NCBI GenBank assembly: GCA_902797065.1
Contig: CADBRK010000269.1
Coordinates: 1 to 8,149 of the forward strand
DNA from: an uncultured Ruminococcus sp.
GTDB lineage: Bacteria > Bacillota > Clostridia > Oscillospirales > Acutalibacteraceae
Direction of reading: 5' to 3'
DNA length: 8,149 bases
The translations under genes and the position numbers were made by a program. The notes beneath the pieces are model-generated. The model was given only the letters and a program-made list of their open reading frames with translations, did not search any database and had not been told where the DNA came from. Shown one piece after another: positions 1 through 6,323 of this stretch (positions are counted from its first letter, which is position 1; the number at the start of each line of letters is the position of its first letter).

Positions 1-968
1 ATCTCGCTGTGATCCATACTTGAAAGATAAGCCGGCGGAACGTCAAATACCGTCTTACAGCCGCTTGCGCCCTCCTGTGAGAATCTGTAAGCTGCGCGGG
101 CATATGCAAGCAGTACGCACGCCGTGAACTCTGGGTTGGAGTCAAGCTGTAATCTGTACTCGATGATGTGCTTATGCTCGCCGTTCAAACCGGTCTTGCC
201 GCTTCTGATAACAAAGCCGCCGTGCGGAAGTCCGCTGTGATCTCTCTTCATCTCCTCCTCGGTGATGAAGTTTACCGTAGTATCGTAATCCGAGAAGTAG
301 TTCGGCATTGTCTTGATCTCGTTTTCGATCCTTGCCTTGTCTGCGCCTTCCTCTGCTACAACATAGCAAACTCTTGTGTGCTTTTCTCTTGTTGTGAGTT
401 CGGGGTTTGCGCCCGATCTTACTGCTTCGAGAGCGGATTCAACGGGAACGGTATACTGTCTTGCGTCCTTAACGCCGTCGATCCTTCTTACAGCGTCGGA
501 ATGTCCCTGGCTTACGCCCTTGCCCCAGAATGTATAATCTGCGCCGTCTGTAAGAATGCAGTTAGCGTACAGTCTGTTGAGTGAGAACATACCCGGATCC
601 CAGCCGACGGAGATAATGCCGATATTTCCGCCCTCTTTTGCGGCTGCGTCAACGTTTGCAAAGTGTGTGGGTATCTTTGCGTGAGTATCAAAGCTGTCAA
701 TAACATTGAAAAGCTTTGCAAGCTTCGGTGTCTGCACGGGCAGGTCTGTTGCGCTGCCTCCGCAGATTATCATAACATCTATCTTATCCTTATATTCCTC
801 GACCTGATCGGCAGAAACGACCTTCGCAGTTTCCGTAGCGATCTTAACGCTTTCGGGTGCGCGTCTTGTAAAAACCGCAGCAAGCTCGGTGTCTTTGTTC
901 TGTCTTATGGCAGCTTCAACACCTCTGCCGAGATTACCGTAACCATAAATTCCAATTCTAATGCTCAT
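1..968 (-). CDS. ddh: meso-diaminopimelate dehydrogenase (3' end outside window)
   Basis: Likely catalyses NADPH-dependent reductive amination of L-2-amino-6-oxopimelate (tetrahydrodipicolinate) to meso-DAP, a one-step cytoplasmic route to peptidoglycan and lysine precursors. Seen: 322 codons from ATG 966-968 to the window edge. An N-terminal Rossmann loop GYGNLGRG (residues 9-16) is followed by FTRR (33-36), the usual NADP-phosphate contact. Then come ICGGSATDLP (68-77), DSFDTH (91-96), SVGWDPG (120-126) and HGGFV (249-253). D94 and D124 fall where the Corynebacterium enzyme has substrate-contacting aspartates, from memory. The family is about 320-330 residues, so only roughly the last ten are missing. 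The start is set by GAGGTG at 975-980, six bases upstream. It has its own strong promoter and lies 122 bases after an Rrf2 regulator gene. Identification is firm on motifs; control by the regulator is only a possibility. Confidence 0.95.
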   Translation of the reverse strand, partial: MSIRIGIYGYGNLGRGVEAAIRQNKDTELAAVFTRRAPESVKIATETAKVVSADQVEEYKDKIDVMIICGGSATDLPVQTPKLAKLFNVIDSFDTHAKIPTHFANVDAAAKEGGNIGIISVGWDPGMFSLNRLYANCILTDGADYTFWGKGVSQGHSDAVRRIDGVKDARQYTVPVESALEAVRSGANPELTTREKHTRVCYVVAEEGADKARIENEIKTMPNYFSDYDTTVNFITEEEMKRDHSGLPHGGFVIRSGKTGLNGEHKHIIEYRLQLDSNPEFTACVLLAYARAAYRFSQEGASGCKTVFDVPPAYLSSMDHSE

Positions 969-1011
969 TGTAAACACCTCTAAAAATGAATTTGTTAAAA
1001 AACACAAATTT

Positions 1012-1060
1012 ATTATACTACAGATTTTAGCGCATATCAACTGTTTTTTGAAAAATTTTG
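1012..1060 (-). promoter_or_regulatory. sigma-A-type promoter of ddh with A/T-rich UP-like element
   Basis: On the minus strand a -35 box TTGATA (1035-1040) is separated by exactly 17 bases from a perfect -10 box TATAAT (1012-1017). Directly upstream of the -35 box (1041-1060) is an A/T-rich run of A-tract, T-tract, A-tract form that resembles the UP element bound by the RNA polymerase alpha C-terminal domain. The inferred transcription start near 1005 gives a leader of about 37 bases before the ddh ATG. Confidence 0.82.
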
Positions 1061-1090
1061 CAGGATTCGGATTGTTAAATTGCAGACGAT

Positions 1091-1528
1091 CTATATATAA
1101 TACTCATCCGCACCTTTTTTTTCGTAATTATCAAGCAGATCCTGCAGGGAAACACCGTCAAGATATTCATTGATCGCTTTGTATAATCCCTCCCACAGCG
1201 GCAGAGTTATACACTCGGCACTTCTCTCGCACATATTTACGGGATCATCAAGACACGACACGGGCGCAAGACTGCCCTCGGTTATTCTCAGTATCTCCCC
1301 TACCGTGATCTTTTCGGGGAATTTCGCAAGCATATAGCCGCCCTGATACCCTCTGCTTGTGCGCAGAAGTCCGCCCTTGTTCAGCATCGGCACTATCTGT
1401 TCCAGATACTTTTTGGAGATATTCTGCCGCAAAGCGACATCTTTTAACGCAACGACGCCCGTTTTCCCGTGTTCGGCAAGATCAAGCATAAGTCTGAGCG
1501 CATATCGTCCTTTTGTTGATATTTTCAT
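1091..1528 (-). CDS. Rrf2/IscR-family transcriptional regulator with three conserved-type cysteines
   Basis: A 145-residue DNA-binding regulator. The N-terminal winged helix starts MKISTKGRYALRLMLDLA and includes the recognition-helix region SKKYLEQIVPML (38-49) and the wing with SRGYQGGY (58-65), all typical of Rrf2 proteins. Cysteines C92, C100 and C106 sit in the region where IscR-type members bind a [2Fe-2S] cluster. The spacing here is C-x7-C-x5-C, against C-x5-C-x5-C in E. coli IscR, so cluster binding is plausible but inferred. The start is ATG 1526-1528, five bases after GAGGTGG. A GTG nine bases upstream lies inside that ribosome binding site and is unlikely. It has its own promoter after the engB terminator, and ddh is next downstream. 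No iscS/nifS or cysteine-metabolism gene is in view to name the target regulon, so I give no symbol. Confidence 0.93.
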   Translation of the reverse strand: MKISTKGRYALRLMLDLAEHGKTGVVALKDVALRQNISKKYLEQIVPMLNKGGLLRTSRGYQGGYMLAKFPEKITVGEILRITEGSLAPVSCLDDPVNMCERSAECITLPLWEGLYKAINEYLDGVSLQDLLDNYEKKGADEYYI

Positions 1529-1533
1529 AAAGA

Positions 1534-1540
1534 CCACCTC
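1534..1540 (-). promoter_or_regulatory. ribosome binding site deciding the Rrf2 start
   Basis: GAGGTGG on the minus strand lies five bases before ATG 1526-1528. The competing in-frame GTG at 1535-1537 is part of this element itself, so the ATG is the start. Confidence 0.85.
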
Positions 1541-1553
1541 ATAATACTATTAT
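1541..1553. promoter_or_regulatory. perfect 13-bp palindrome over the Rrf2 gene -10 box, candidate operator
   Basis: ATAATA-C-TATTAT is a perfect inverted repeat with six-base arms and a one-base centre. It overlaps the -10 box (1549-1554) and the predicted transcription start (about 1542) of the regulator gene. Many Rrf2 regulators repress their own promoters by binding dyads at such positions. The operator role is inferred, and AT-rich palindromes can also arise by chance. Confidence 0.4.
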
Positions 1554-1577
1554 ACCATAGGTTTTGTATGTTTTCAA
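1549..1577 (-). promoter_or_regulatory. sigma-A-type promoter of the Rrf2 gene, extended -10
   Basis: The minus strand shows -35 TTGAAA (1572-1577), a 17-base spacer, and TATAAT (1549-1554) preceded by TGG, which makes an extended -10. The predicted start at about 1542 is only a base or two before the ribosome binding site, giving a leader of roughly 14 bases. The -35 box begins ten bases beyond the T-tract end of the engB terminator. Confidence 0.82.
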
Positions 1578-1586
1578 GACAGAAAT

Positions 1587-1618
1587 AAAAAAAATGTCCT
1601 CACCTTTACGGCAAGGAC
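1587..1618 (-). terminator. intrinsic terminator of the tig-clpP-clpX-lon-engB block
   Basis: On the minus strand, six bases after the engB stop, arms GTCCTTGCC (1610-1618) and GGTGAGGAC (1596-1604) form a nine-pair stem. Two of the pairs are G-U, and the loop is five bases (1605-1609). One A follows, then eight T's (1587-1594). The plus strand has no matching T-tract after the stem, so it works in the minus direction only. Confidence 0.9.
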
Positions 1619-1624
1619 AAAAAA

Positions 1625-2215
1625 CTATTTGCTTTTTTCCACACACTGTGTGATATACTCTCTTATTGCCTCTGTTCCCTCTCCCGTAATTGCAGAGAAC
1701 GGGAATTTAGGTACGTCCTCAAAGCCTTGAAGCTCCTCTTTTAGCTCTTCGAGCCGCTTTGTCTGCTGAGTTTTCTTCAGCTTATCCTTTTTGGTGAGTA
1801 CGATAATAAAAGGCAACCCTCGGTCGTACAAATATCTTATCATATCCATATCCTCGGCGGACGGCGCATGACGCATATCGACGATCTGCACAACAAGGCT
1901 GAAATTTCTCTCCTGATTAAAGTACCCTTCCATAAGCTCCGCCCAGCGCTGCTTTTCGCTCCTGGATACTTTTGCGTACCCGTACCCGGGCAGGTCTACA
2001 AGATGGAATTTATCCACCTTAAAGAAATTTATGGTAGCCGTTTTTCCGGGTGTTGCGCTGACTCTTGCAAGCGCCTTGCGGTTCACAAGCTTATTGATAA
2101 GAGATGATTTTCCGACATTACTCCTGCCCGAAAATATGACCTCGGGCATAGAAGACGCAGGCAGCTGCGAAGCTTTTCCCGCTGCAAACTGAAATTCTGC
2201 TTTGTTAAAATTCAT
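1625..2215 (-). CDS. engB: ribosome-biogenesis GTP-binding protein EngB (YsxC/YihA)
   Basis: An essential TrmE-Era-EngA-EngB-Septin-like GTPase, known in B. subtilis and E. coli to act in late assembly of the 50S ribosomal subunit. With the ATG start at 2213-2215 it has 196 residues, normal for the family. G motifs in order: G1 GRSNVGKS (30-37), G2 region TPGKT (55-59), G3 DLPGYG (74-79), G4 TKKD (141-144) and G5 SAI (174-176). VDMRHAP (112-118) is also characteristic. A GTG two codons upstream (2219-2221) is only two bases from AGGAG, while the ATG is eight bases away, so I choose the ATG. The gene starts 14 bases after the lon stop and is followed at once by a terminator, so it is the last gene of the transcript. 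Confidence 0.96.
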   Translation of the reverse strand: MNFNKAEFQFAAGKASQLPASSMPEVIFSGRSNVGKSSLINKLVNRKALARVSATPGKTATINFFKVDKFHLVDLPGYGYAKVSRSEKQRWAELMEGYFNQERNFSLVVQIVDMRHAPSAEDMDMIRYLYDRGLPFIIVLTKKDKLKKTQQTKRLEELKEELQGFEDVPKFPFSAITGEGTEAIREYITQCVEKSK

Positions 2216-2223
2216 AAACACAT

Positions 2224-2228
2224 CTCCT
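2224..2228 (-). promoter_or_regulatory. ribosome binding site deciding the engB start
   Basis: AGGAG on the minus strand lies one base past the lon TAA (2230-2232). It is eight bases from ATG 2213-2215 and only two from GTG 2219-2221, which favours the ATG. Confidence 0.8.
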
Positions 2229-2229
2229 G

Positions 2230-4890
2230 TTACACCGAAGCTGTATCGGAATTCATATCGGAAGCAGTTTCCGCAGATTTCTTCGACTTCTTCTTTGCTG
2301 CCGCAGACGATTTTGCTTCGGCAGGCTTCTCGTACTTCGTGCCGAGATCAAACGCGATCTCAAGCACCTCGTCGATATATTCCACGGGGATAAAGTTGAT
2401 CTTATCCTTCACCGCCTGATCTATCTCATGAATGTCGGGTTCGTTGTTCTTCGGGATAACGACAGTCTTTATACCCATTTTATACGCGCCCATCGCCTTT
2501 TCTTTCAGACCGCCGATCGGCAGTACCTTGCCTCTCAGAGTTATCTCGCCCGTCATTGCAACAAAACGGTTTACGGGCTTTTCTGTGAGCGCGGATACGA
2601 TCGCAGTAGTCATAGTGATACCTGCGGACGGTCCGTCCTTCGGGACTGCGCCTTCGGGGGCGTGTAAATGAATGTCAAGCTTCTTGTAAAACTCGGGGTC
2701 AATTCCGAGCTTCTCCGCTCTTGTTCTCACGCAGGTAACGGCAATCTTTGCGGACTCCTTCATTACGTCGCCGAGAGAACCCGTAAGCTCTATCTTACCC
2801 GTCCCCTGTACAGCCGCAACTTCTATGGGCAGTGTCTCTCCGCCTACAGACGTCCATGCAAGGCCGTTCACAAGACCCACCTCGTTCTTTGAAGAAAGCG
2901 CCTCGTCTCTGAACTTTACGGGACCGAGCAGCTCCTCGACTCTCCCGGAATCTATCTTGAACGGATTTTCTCTTTCTCCGACAGCTATCTTCTTGGCTAT
3001 TTTTCTCATAATAGAAGCGATCGTTCTTTCGAGATTACGAACTCCCGCCTCACGGGTATACCCGTCAATGATAGTATAGATCGCCGCCTGATTGAACTTG
3101 CAATCCGAAGCAGTAAGACCGTTGTTTTTGAGCTGTTTCGGGATCAGGTGTTTTTTTGCGATATTGAATTTCTCCTCACGCGTATAGCTGCCGATCTCGA
3201 TTACTTCCATTCTGTCTTTAAGCGGACCGGGTATCAGCGAAGCGTCGTTGGCAGTCGTAATAAACATGACCCTACTAAGATCAAACGGAAGATCAATATA
3301 GTGATCCCTGAACGTGCTGTTTTGTTCGGGGTCAAGAACCTCAAGCAATGCGCTTGTGGGATCGCCCTTATAGTCTGCGGCAAGCTTATCTATCTCGTCA
3401 AGGATAATCAGCGGATTATTGGTGCCTGCGCTCTTTATCGCATTGATAATTCTGCCGGGCATTGAGCCGATATACGTTCTTCTGTGTCCTCTGATCTCCG
3501 CCTCGTCATGGACGCCGCCGAGGGCAACTCTCTCGGCTTTTCGGTTTATCGCCTTTGCTATCGACTGAGCGATCGAGGTCTTACCGACTCCCGGAGGTCC
3601 CACAAGACAGAGTATCTGCCCTTTTACGTCTTTTGTAAGCTTCCTTACCGAAAGATACTCAAGCATTCTTTCCTTGACCTTTTCAAGTCCGTAATGATGT
3701 TTATCAAGCACCTTTGCAACCGCAGGAATATCTATCTTTTCTTTGCTCGACTTGTTCCACGGCAGTTCGAGACACACCTCAAGATACGATCTCAGAACAT
3801 ACGATTCCTGAGACGACTCGGGCATTCTGTACAGCTTTGACCATTCCTTTAGAAGCTGCTCCTTAACCGTTTCGTCAACTTCGAGCAGTTCTATCTTTTC
3901 TTTGAGGGCAAGCATTTCTTCTTCGTCGTCATACTCGCCCAGTTCTTCTTTTATTGCGTGTATCTGTTCACGCAGGAAGTACTCCTTCTGGTGATCCTCC
4001 ATGTGCTCATGGGCACGCTCGGCGATCTTTCTCTCCAGCCTGAGTACCTCTGTCTCACGATTAAGCAGAGTAAGCACAACTTTCAGCCTGTGAGTTATAT
4101 CAAGCTCTTCGAGGATCTTCTGCTTTGAAGTATAATCAAGCGAAATATGCGCCGCCGCAAAATCCGCAAGCTCCGACGGGTTATCTGTGAATCTTATCTT
4201 CTCGTAAATATCCTTGGGGTACTTCGGAGAAAGCTGAGCATACTCCTTGAACTTTCCTCTGATAAGATTTACGTATGCCTGCTGTTCAAACGTTACGGGA
4301 TCGTTTACATAATCCGCATTGATGATCTCGGCAACATGATGATTTCTCTCTTTGATATAGTTTACCGCAATTCCTCGTCTTACTCCCTCGGCGATGACCT
4401 TTATCTCCTTTTCGTGAGAAGAGTTTATTATCTGCACGACTTTGAGTACGGTTCCCGTTTCGTAGAACAAGTCGGAATCTGGATCCACGTCAAGCGGCAT
4501 TTTTTGTGTAACGGCAAAAATATGCTGCCCCCTTGTCATGGCAAATCTTACAGCTTCCTTGATCTCTTTTCGGGAGATCTCAAAATGAATGATAGACTCC
4601 GGGAAGAACACGGTTCCCCTTACGGGAACAACGGGCATTTTGCCGCCCGGCGTGAACTTATAGTCGCTGTATTGCTGTGAATACCGTTCTGTCAGCAGCT
4701 TAACGATATTGCCGTTAAAGCTTGCGGTAAATGCTTTGATACGAGCCTGAAGAACCGCTCTTTCCTCATCGGTTTCGGCTTGGTTCAGTTTTTCCTTCAA
4801 TTCACTCAGCACTTCAAAAAAATCTGTTTTCTCTTCCTCATTCTCTTTTGCCGTGATCTCTTTCTCTGTTTCCTTATCTTTCTCGCTCAT
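2230..4890 (-). CDS. lon: ATP-dependent protease Lon (LonA type)
   Basis: A cytoplasmic homohexameric AAA+ serine protease degrading misfolded and regulatory proteins. It has 886 residues from ATG 4888-4890, longer than the usual 770-820. The canonical N-terminal substrate domain begins only at MPVVPVRG (85). It is followed by a coiled helical region with YFLREQIHAIKEELGE (about 304-319), the AAA+ module with Walker A GPPGVGKT (431-438), Walker B LIILDEID (494-501) and sensor-1 N548, and then the LonA protease domain. The catalytic pair is S755 in DGPSAG and K798 in IGGLKEK, spaced 43 as in E. coli S679/K722. Extra material is an acidic, helical N-terminal stretch (1-84) and a Lys/Ala/Ser-rich tail (852-886). 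All catalytic motifs are intact. No promoter is evident in the 137-base gap after clpX, so it is probably co-transcribed with clpX and engB. Confidence 0.97.
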   Translation of the reverse strand: MSEKDKETEKEITAKENEEEKTDFFEVLSELKEKLNQAETDEERAVLQARIKAFTASFNGNIVKLLTERYSQQYSDYKFTPGGKMPVVPVRGTVFFPESIIHFEISRKEIKEAVRFAMTRGQHIFAVTQKMPLDVDPDSDLFYETGTVLKVVQIINSSHEKEIKVIAEGVRRGIAVNYIKERNHHVAEIINADYVNDPVTFEQQAYVNLIRGKFKEYAQLSPKYPKDIYEKIRFTDNPSELADFAAAHISLDYTSKQKILEELDITHRLKVVLTLLNRETEVLRLERKIAERAHEHMEDHQKEYFLREQIHAIKEELGEYDDEEEMLALKEKIELLEVDETVKEQLLKEWSKLYRMPESSQESYVLRSYLEVCLELPWNKSSKEKIDIPAVAKVLDKHHYGLEKVKERMLEYLSVRKLTKDVKGQILCLVGPPGVGKTSIAQSIAKAINRKAERVALGGVHDEAEIRGHRRTYIGSMPGRIINAIKSAGTNNPLIILDEIDKLAADYKGDPTSALLEVLDPEQNSTFRDHYIDLPFDLSRVMFITTANDASLIPGPLKDRMEVIEIGSYTREEKFNIAKKHLIPKQLKNNGLTASDCKFNQAAIYTIIDGYTREAGVRNLERTIASIMRKIAKKIAVGERENPFKIDSGRVEELLGPVKFRDEALSSKNEVGLVNGLAWTSVGGETLPIEVAAVQGTGKIELTGSLGDVMKESAKIAVTCVRTRAEKLGIDPEFYKKLDIHLHAPEGAVPKDGPSAGITMTTAIVSALTEKPVNRFVAMTGEITLRGKVLPIGGLKEKAMGAYKMGIKTVVIPKNNEPDIHEIDQAVKDKINFIPVEYIDEVLEIAFDLGTKYEKPAEAKSSAAAKKKSKKSAETASDMNSDTASV

Positions 4891-4896
4891 AGATAC

Positions 4897-4903
4897 CCTC
4901 CTT
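4897..4903 (-). promoter_or_regulatory. ribosome binding site deciding the lon start
   Basis: A full AAGGAGG on the minus strand lies six bases before ATG 4888-4890. A TTG further upstream (4915-4917) opens the same frame but would place this Shine-Dalgarno inside the coding region, so it is rejected as the start. Confidence 0.93.
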
Positions 4904-4948
4904 CTGCTGTTATTCAACCTTAATTATCAGCGCTGTAATATCACTGAG

Positions 4949-4999
4949 GGGAGAGAACCCGCTTAGTGTGCGATTCTCTCCCTGTTTTTTTGTGTTTTT
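4949..4999 (+). terminator. strong stem-loop in the clpX-lon gap, terminator-like only on the plus strand
   Basis: A perfect nine-pair stem, GGGAGAGAA (4949-4957) with TTCTCTCCC (4974-4982), carries a possible inner three-pair CGC/GCG extension (4960-4962 with 4970-4972). On the plus strand it is followed by seven T's (4985-4991) and five more (4995-4999), the layout of an intrinsic terminator. On the minus strand, the direction of clpX and lon, the stem is followed by CTCAGTG and no T-tract. There it would be an RNA hairpin in the spacer, not a terminator. The plus-strand terminator role is inferred from layout, since no plus-strand gene is seen. Confidence 0.6.
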
Positions 5000-5027
5000 G
5001 TATCCGGTAAACGTATATTTGTACTTA

Positions 5028-6302
5028 TCATGTATCGGACGATACTACTTTCCTTGTCATGTCACGCTCAATATCGGGAACATCAAGTCCGTTTATGCAG
5101 TCTCCGTTGATCGTGATCTTTGTGATCGTCTCATCGGACGGAGAAGTAAACATCAGCTCGCCGAGTATCTCCTCCATGATAGCCCTGAGTCCTCTTGCGC
5201 CTGTCTCACGCTTGAGCGCTTTCTGCGCGATAGCCTGATATGCGTCCTTCGTAAAGACAAGATCGATCTTATCCATCTTGAAAAGCGTTTTATACTGTCC
5301 GACGATCGAGTTTTTGGGTTCTTTGAGGATACGCACAAGAGCTTCTTCATCGAGACCCTGAAGCGCGGTGATAACCGGTATTCTTCCGACAAGCTCGGGT
5401 ATCAGACCGAATTTTACAAGATCGTGCGCTTCTACCGAGCTCATCCAGTCTGTTTTGCTCAGCTCCTCTTTATCGCGGACGACTGCGCCGAAGCCCATCG
5501 ACGACGAACCGAGACGTTTCTCCACGATCTTTTCGAGTCCGTCAAAAGCGCCGCCGCAGATGAATAGTATCTCGCTTGTATCTATCTGAATAAAATCAGC
5601 CTGCGGGTGCTTTCTGCCGCCTCCCGGGGGAACGTTTGCCACCGTACCTTCAATGATCTTCAGAAGCGCCTGCTGAACGCCCTCGCCGCTTACGTCACGT
5701 GTAATGGACGGGTTCTCGGATTTTCTGCCTATCTTATCGATCTCGTCGATGTAGATAATGCCCTTTTCGGCTTTGCTCACGTCGTTATCCGCCGCCTGAA
5801 TGAGTCGGAGAAGAATATTCTCAACGTCCTCGCCCACATAGCCTGCCTCGGTAAGAGTAGTAGCGTCGGCGATCGCAAACGGAACGTCAAGCGCCCTTGC
5901 AAGGGTCTGAGCAAGCAGCGTCTTACCCACGCCCGTAGGACCCAGAAGCATAACGTTGCTCTTGTCGAGCTTATCCTTGCTCTTTTTATTCATGATCCTC
6001 TTGTAGTGATTATAGACCGCCACGCAGAGAGTCTTTTTTGCATTCTCCTGCCCGATAACATAGTCGTCGAGGATCTTTTTCATATCCATAGGCTTGATGA
6101 GCTGAAGCTTCATGTTCCTGCCTCTGCCTTTTTTCGGAGAACTCATGCCGAACTCATCCTCAAGGATAGAATTGCAAAGATCAATGCATTCGTCGCATAT
6201 AAATACGCCGTTGCCTGCGATCAGACGTCTTACTTCGTTTTGAGTCTTGCCGCAGAACGAACAAGCAACATCGCCTCTTGAATTATTGTTTCTTCCTGCC
6301 AA
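5028..6302 (-). CDS. clpX: ATP-dependent Clp protease ATP-binding subunit ClpX, TTG start
   Basis: A hexameric AAA+ unfoldase that recognises tagged substrates and threads them into ClpP. It has 424 residues, the usual size. The N-terminal zinc-binding domain has C14-x2-C17 and C36-x2-C39. The rest follows in order: Walker A GPTGVGKT (121-128), pore loop GYVGED (154-159), Walker B IIYIDEID (182-189), RKH loop (230-232), arginine finger in GRIPV (R307) and sensor-2 GARGLR (368-373). The ClpP-docking loop reads MGF (269-271), against IGF in E. coli and B. subtilis and LGF in mycobacteria. The start is TTG 6300-6302, nine bases after GGGGAG. The next in-frame Met of note lies beyond the zinc finger, so TTG is needed to keep that domain. 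It starts 21 bases after the clpP stop, which fits co-transcription and 1:1 partnership. Confidence 0.97.
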   Translation of the reverse strand: MAGRNNNSRGDVACSFCGKTQNEVRRLIAGNGVFICDECIDLCNSILEDEFGMSSPKKGRGRNMKLQLIKPMDMKKILDDYVIGQENAKKTLCVAVYNHYKRIMNKKSKDKLDKSNVMLLGPTGVGKTLLAQTLARALDVPFAIADATTLTEAGYVGEDVENILLRLIQAADNDVSKAEKGIIYIDEIDKIGRKSENPSITRDVSGEGVQQALLKIIEGTVANVPPGGGRKHPQADFIQIDTSEILFICGGAFDGLEKIVEKRLGSSSMGFGAVVRDKEELSKTDWMSSVEAHDLVKFGLIPELVGRIPVITALQGLDEEALVRILKEPKNSIVGQYKTLFKMDKIDLVFTKDAYQAIAQKALKRETGARGLRAIMEEILGELMFTSPSDETITKITINGDCINGLDVPDIERDMTRKVVSSDT

Positions 6303-6311
6303 AAAAATCAG

Positions 6312-6317
6312 CTCCCC
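6312..6317 (-). promoter_or_regulatory. ribosome binding site for the TTG start of clpX
   Basis: GGGGAG on the minus strand sits nine bases before TTG 6300-6302, with a seven-T run (6301-6307) covering the last spacer bases and the first two bases of the start codon. No ATG lies at a suitable distance. The clpP stop TAA (6324-6326) is in frame just upstream and bounds the reading frame. Confidence 0.75.
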
Positions 6318-6323
6318 GAAAAA

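Noticed and set aside
168..584. 138-codon cysteine-rich open frame on the plus strand
   Set aside because: Antisense to ddh, whose protein is unambiguous. The cysteines arise from reading Ddh alanine and threonine codons in the reverse direction.
1037..1051. Inverted repeat TCAA/TTGA next to the ddh -35 box as an operator
   Set aside because: The arms are only four bases in a very A/T-rich stretch, so it is expected by chance. The UP-like reading is more economical.
4147..4680. 177-codon open frame on the plus strand
   Set aside because: Antisense to the N-terminal half of lon; low-complexity composition and no supporting promoter or ribosome binding site.
4928..4935. CAGCGCTG palindrome in the lon leader
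   Set aside because: An eight-base palindrome with no matching flanks is too short to support an operator call, and no promoter was found around it.
4949..4982. Intrinsic terminator of clpX in the minus direction
   Set aside because: The stem is strong but no T-tract follows it on the minus strand, so I call it terminator-like only on the plus strand.
4968..5567. 199-codon open frame on the plus strand
   Set aside because: It lies almost wholly antisense to clpX, whose motifs are intact. Its translation shows no recognisable domain, and it begins inside the hairpin/T-tract region with no convincing ribosome binding site.
5607..6281. 224-codon open frame on the plus strand
   Set aside because: It is fully antisense to clpX, and its length is explained by codon bias of the real gene. 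No family resemblance.
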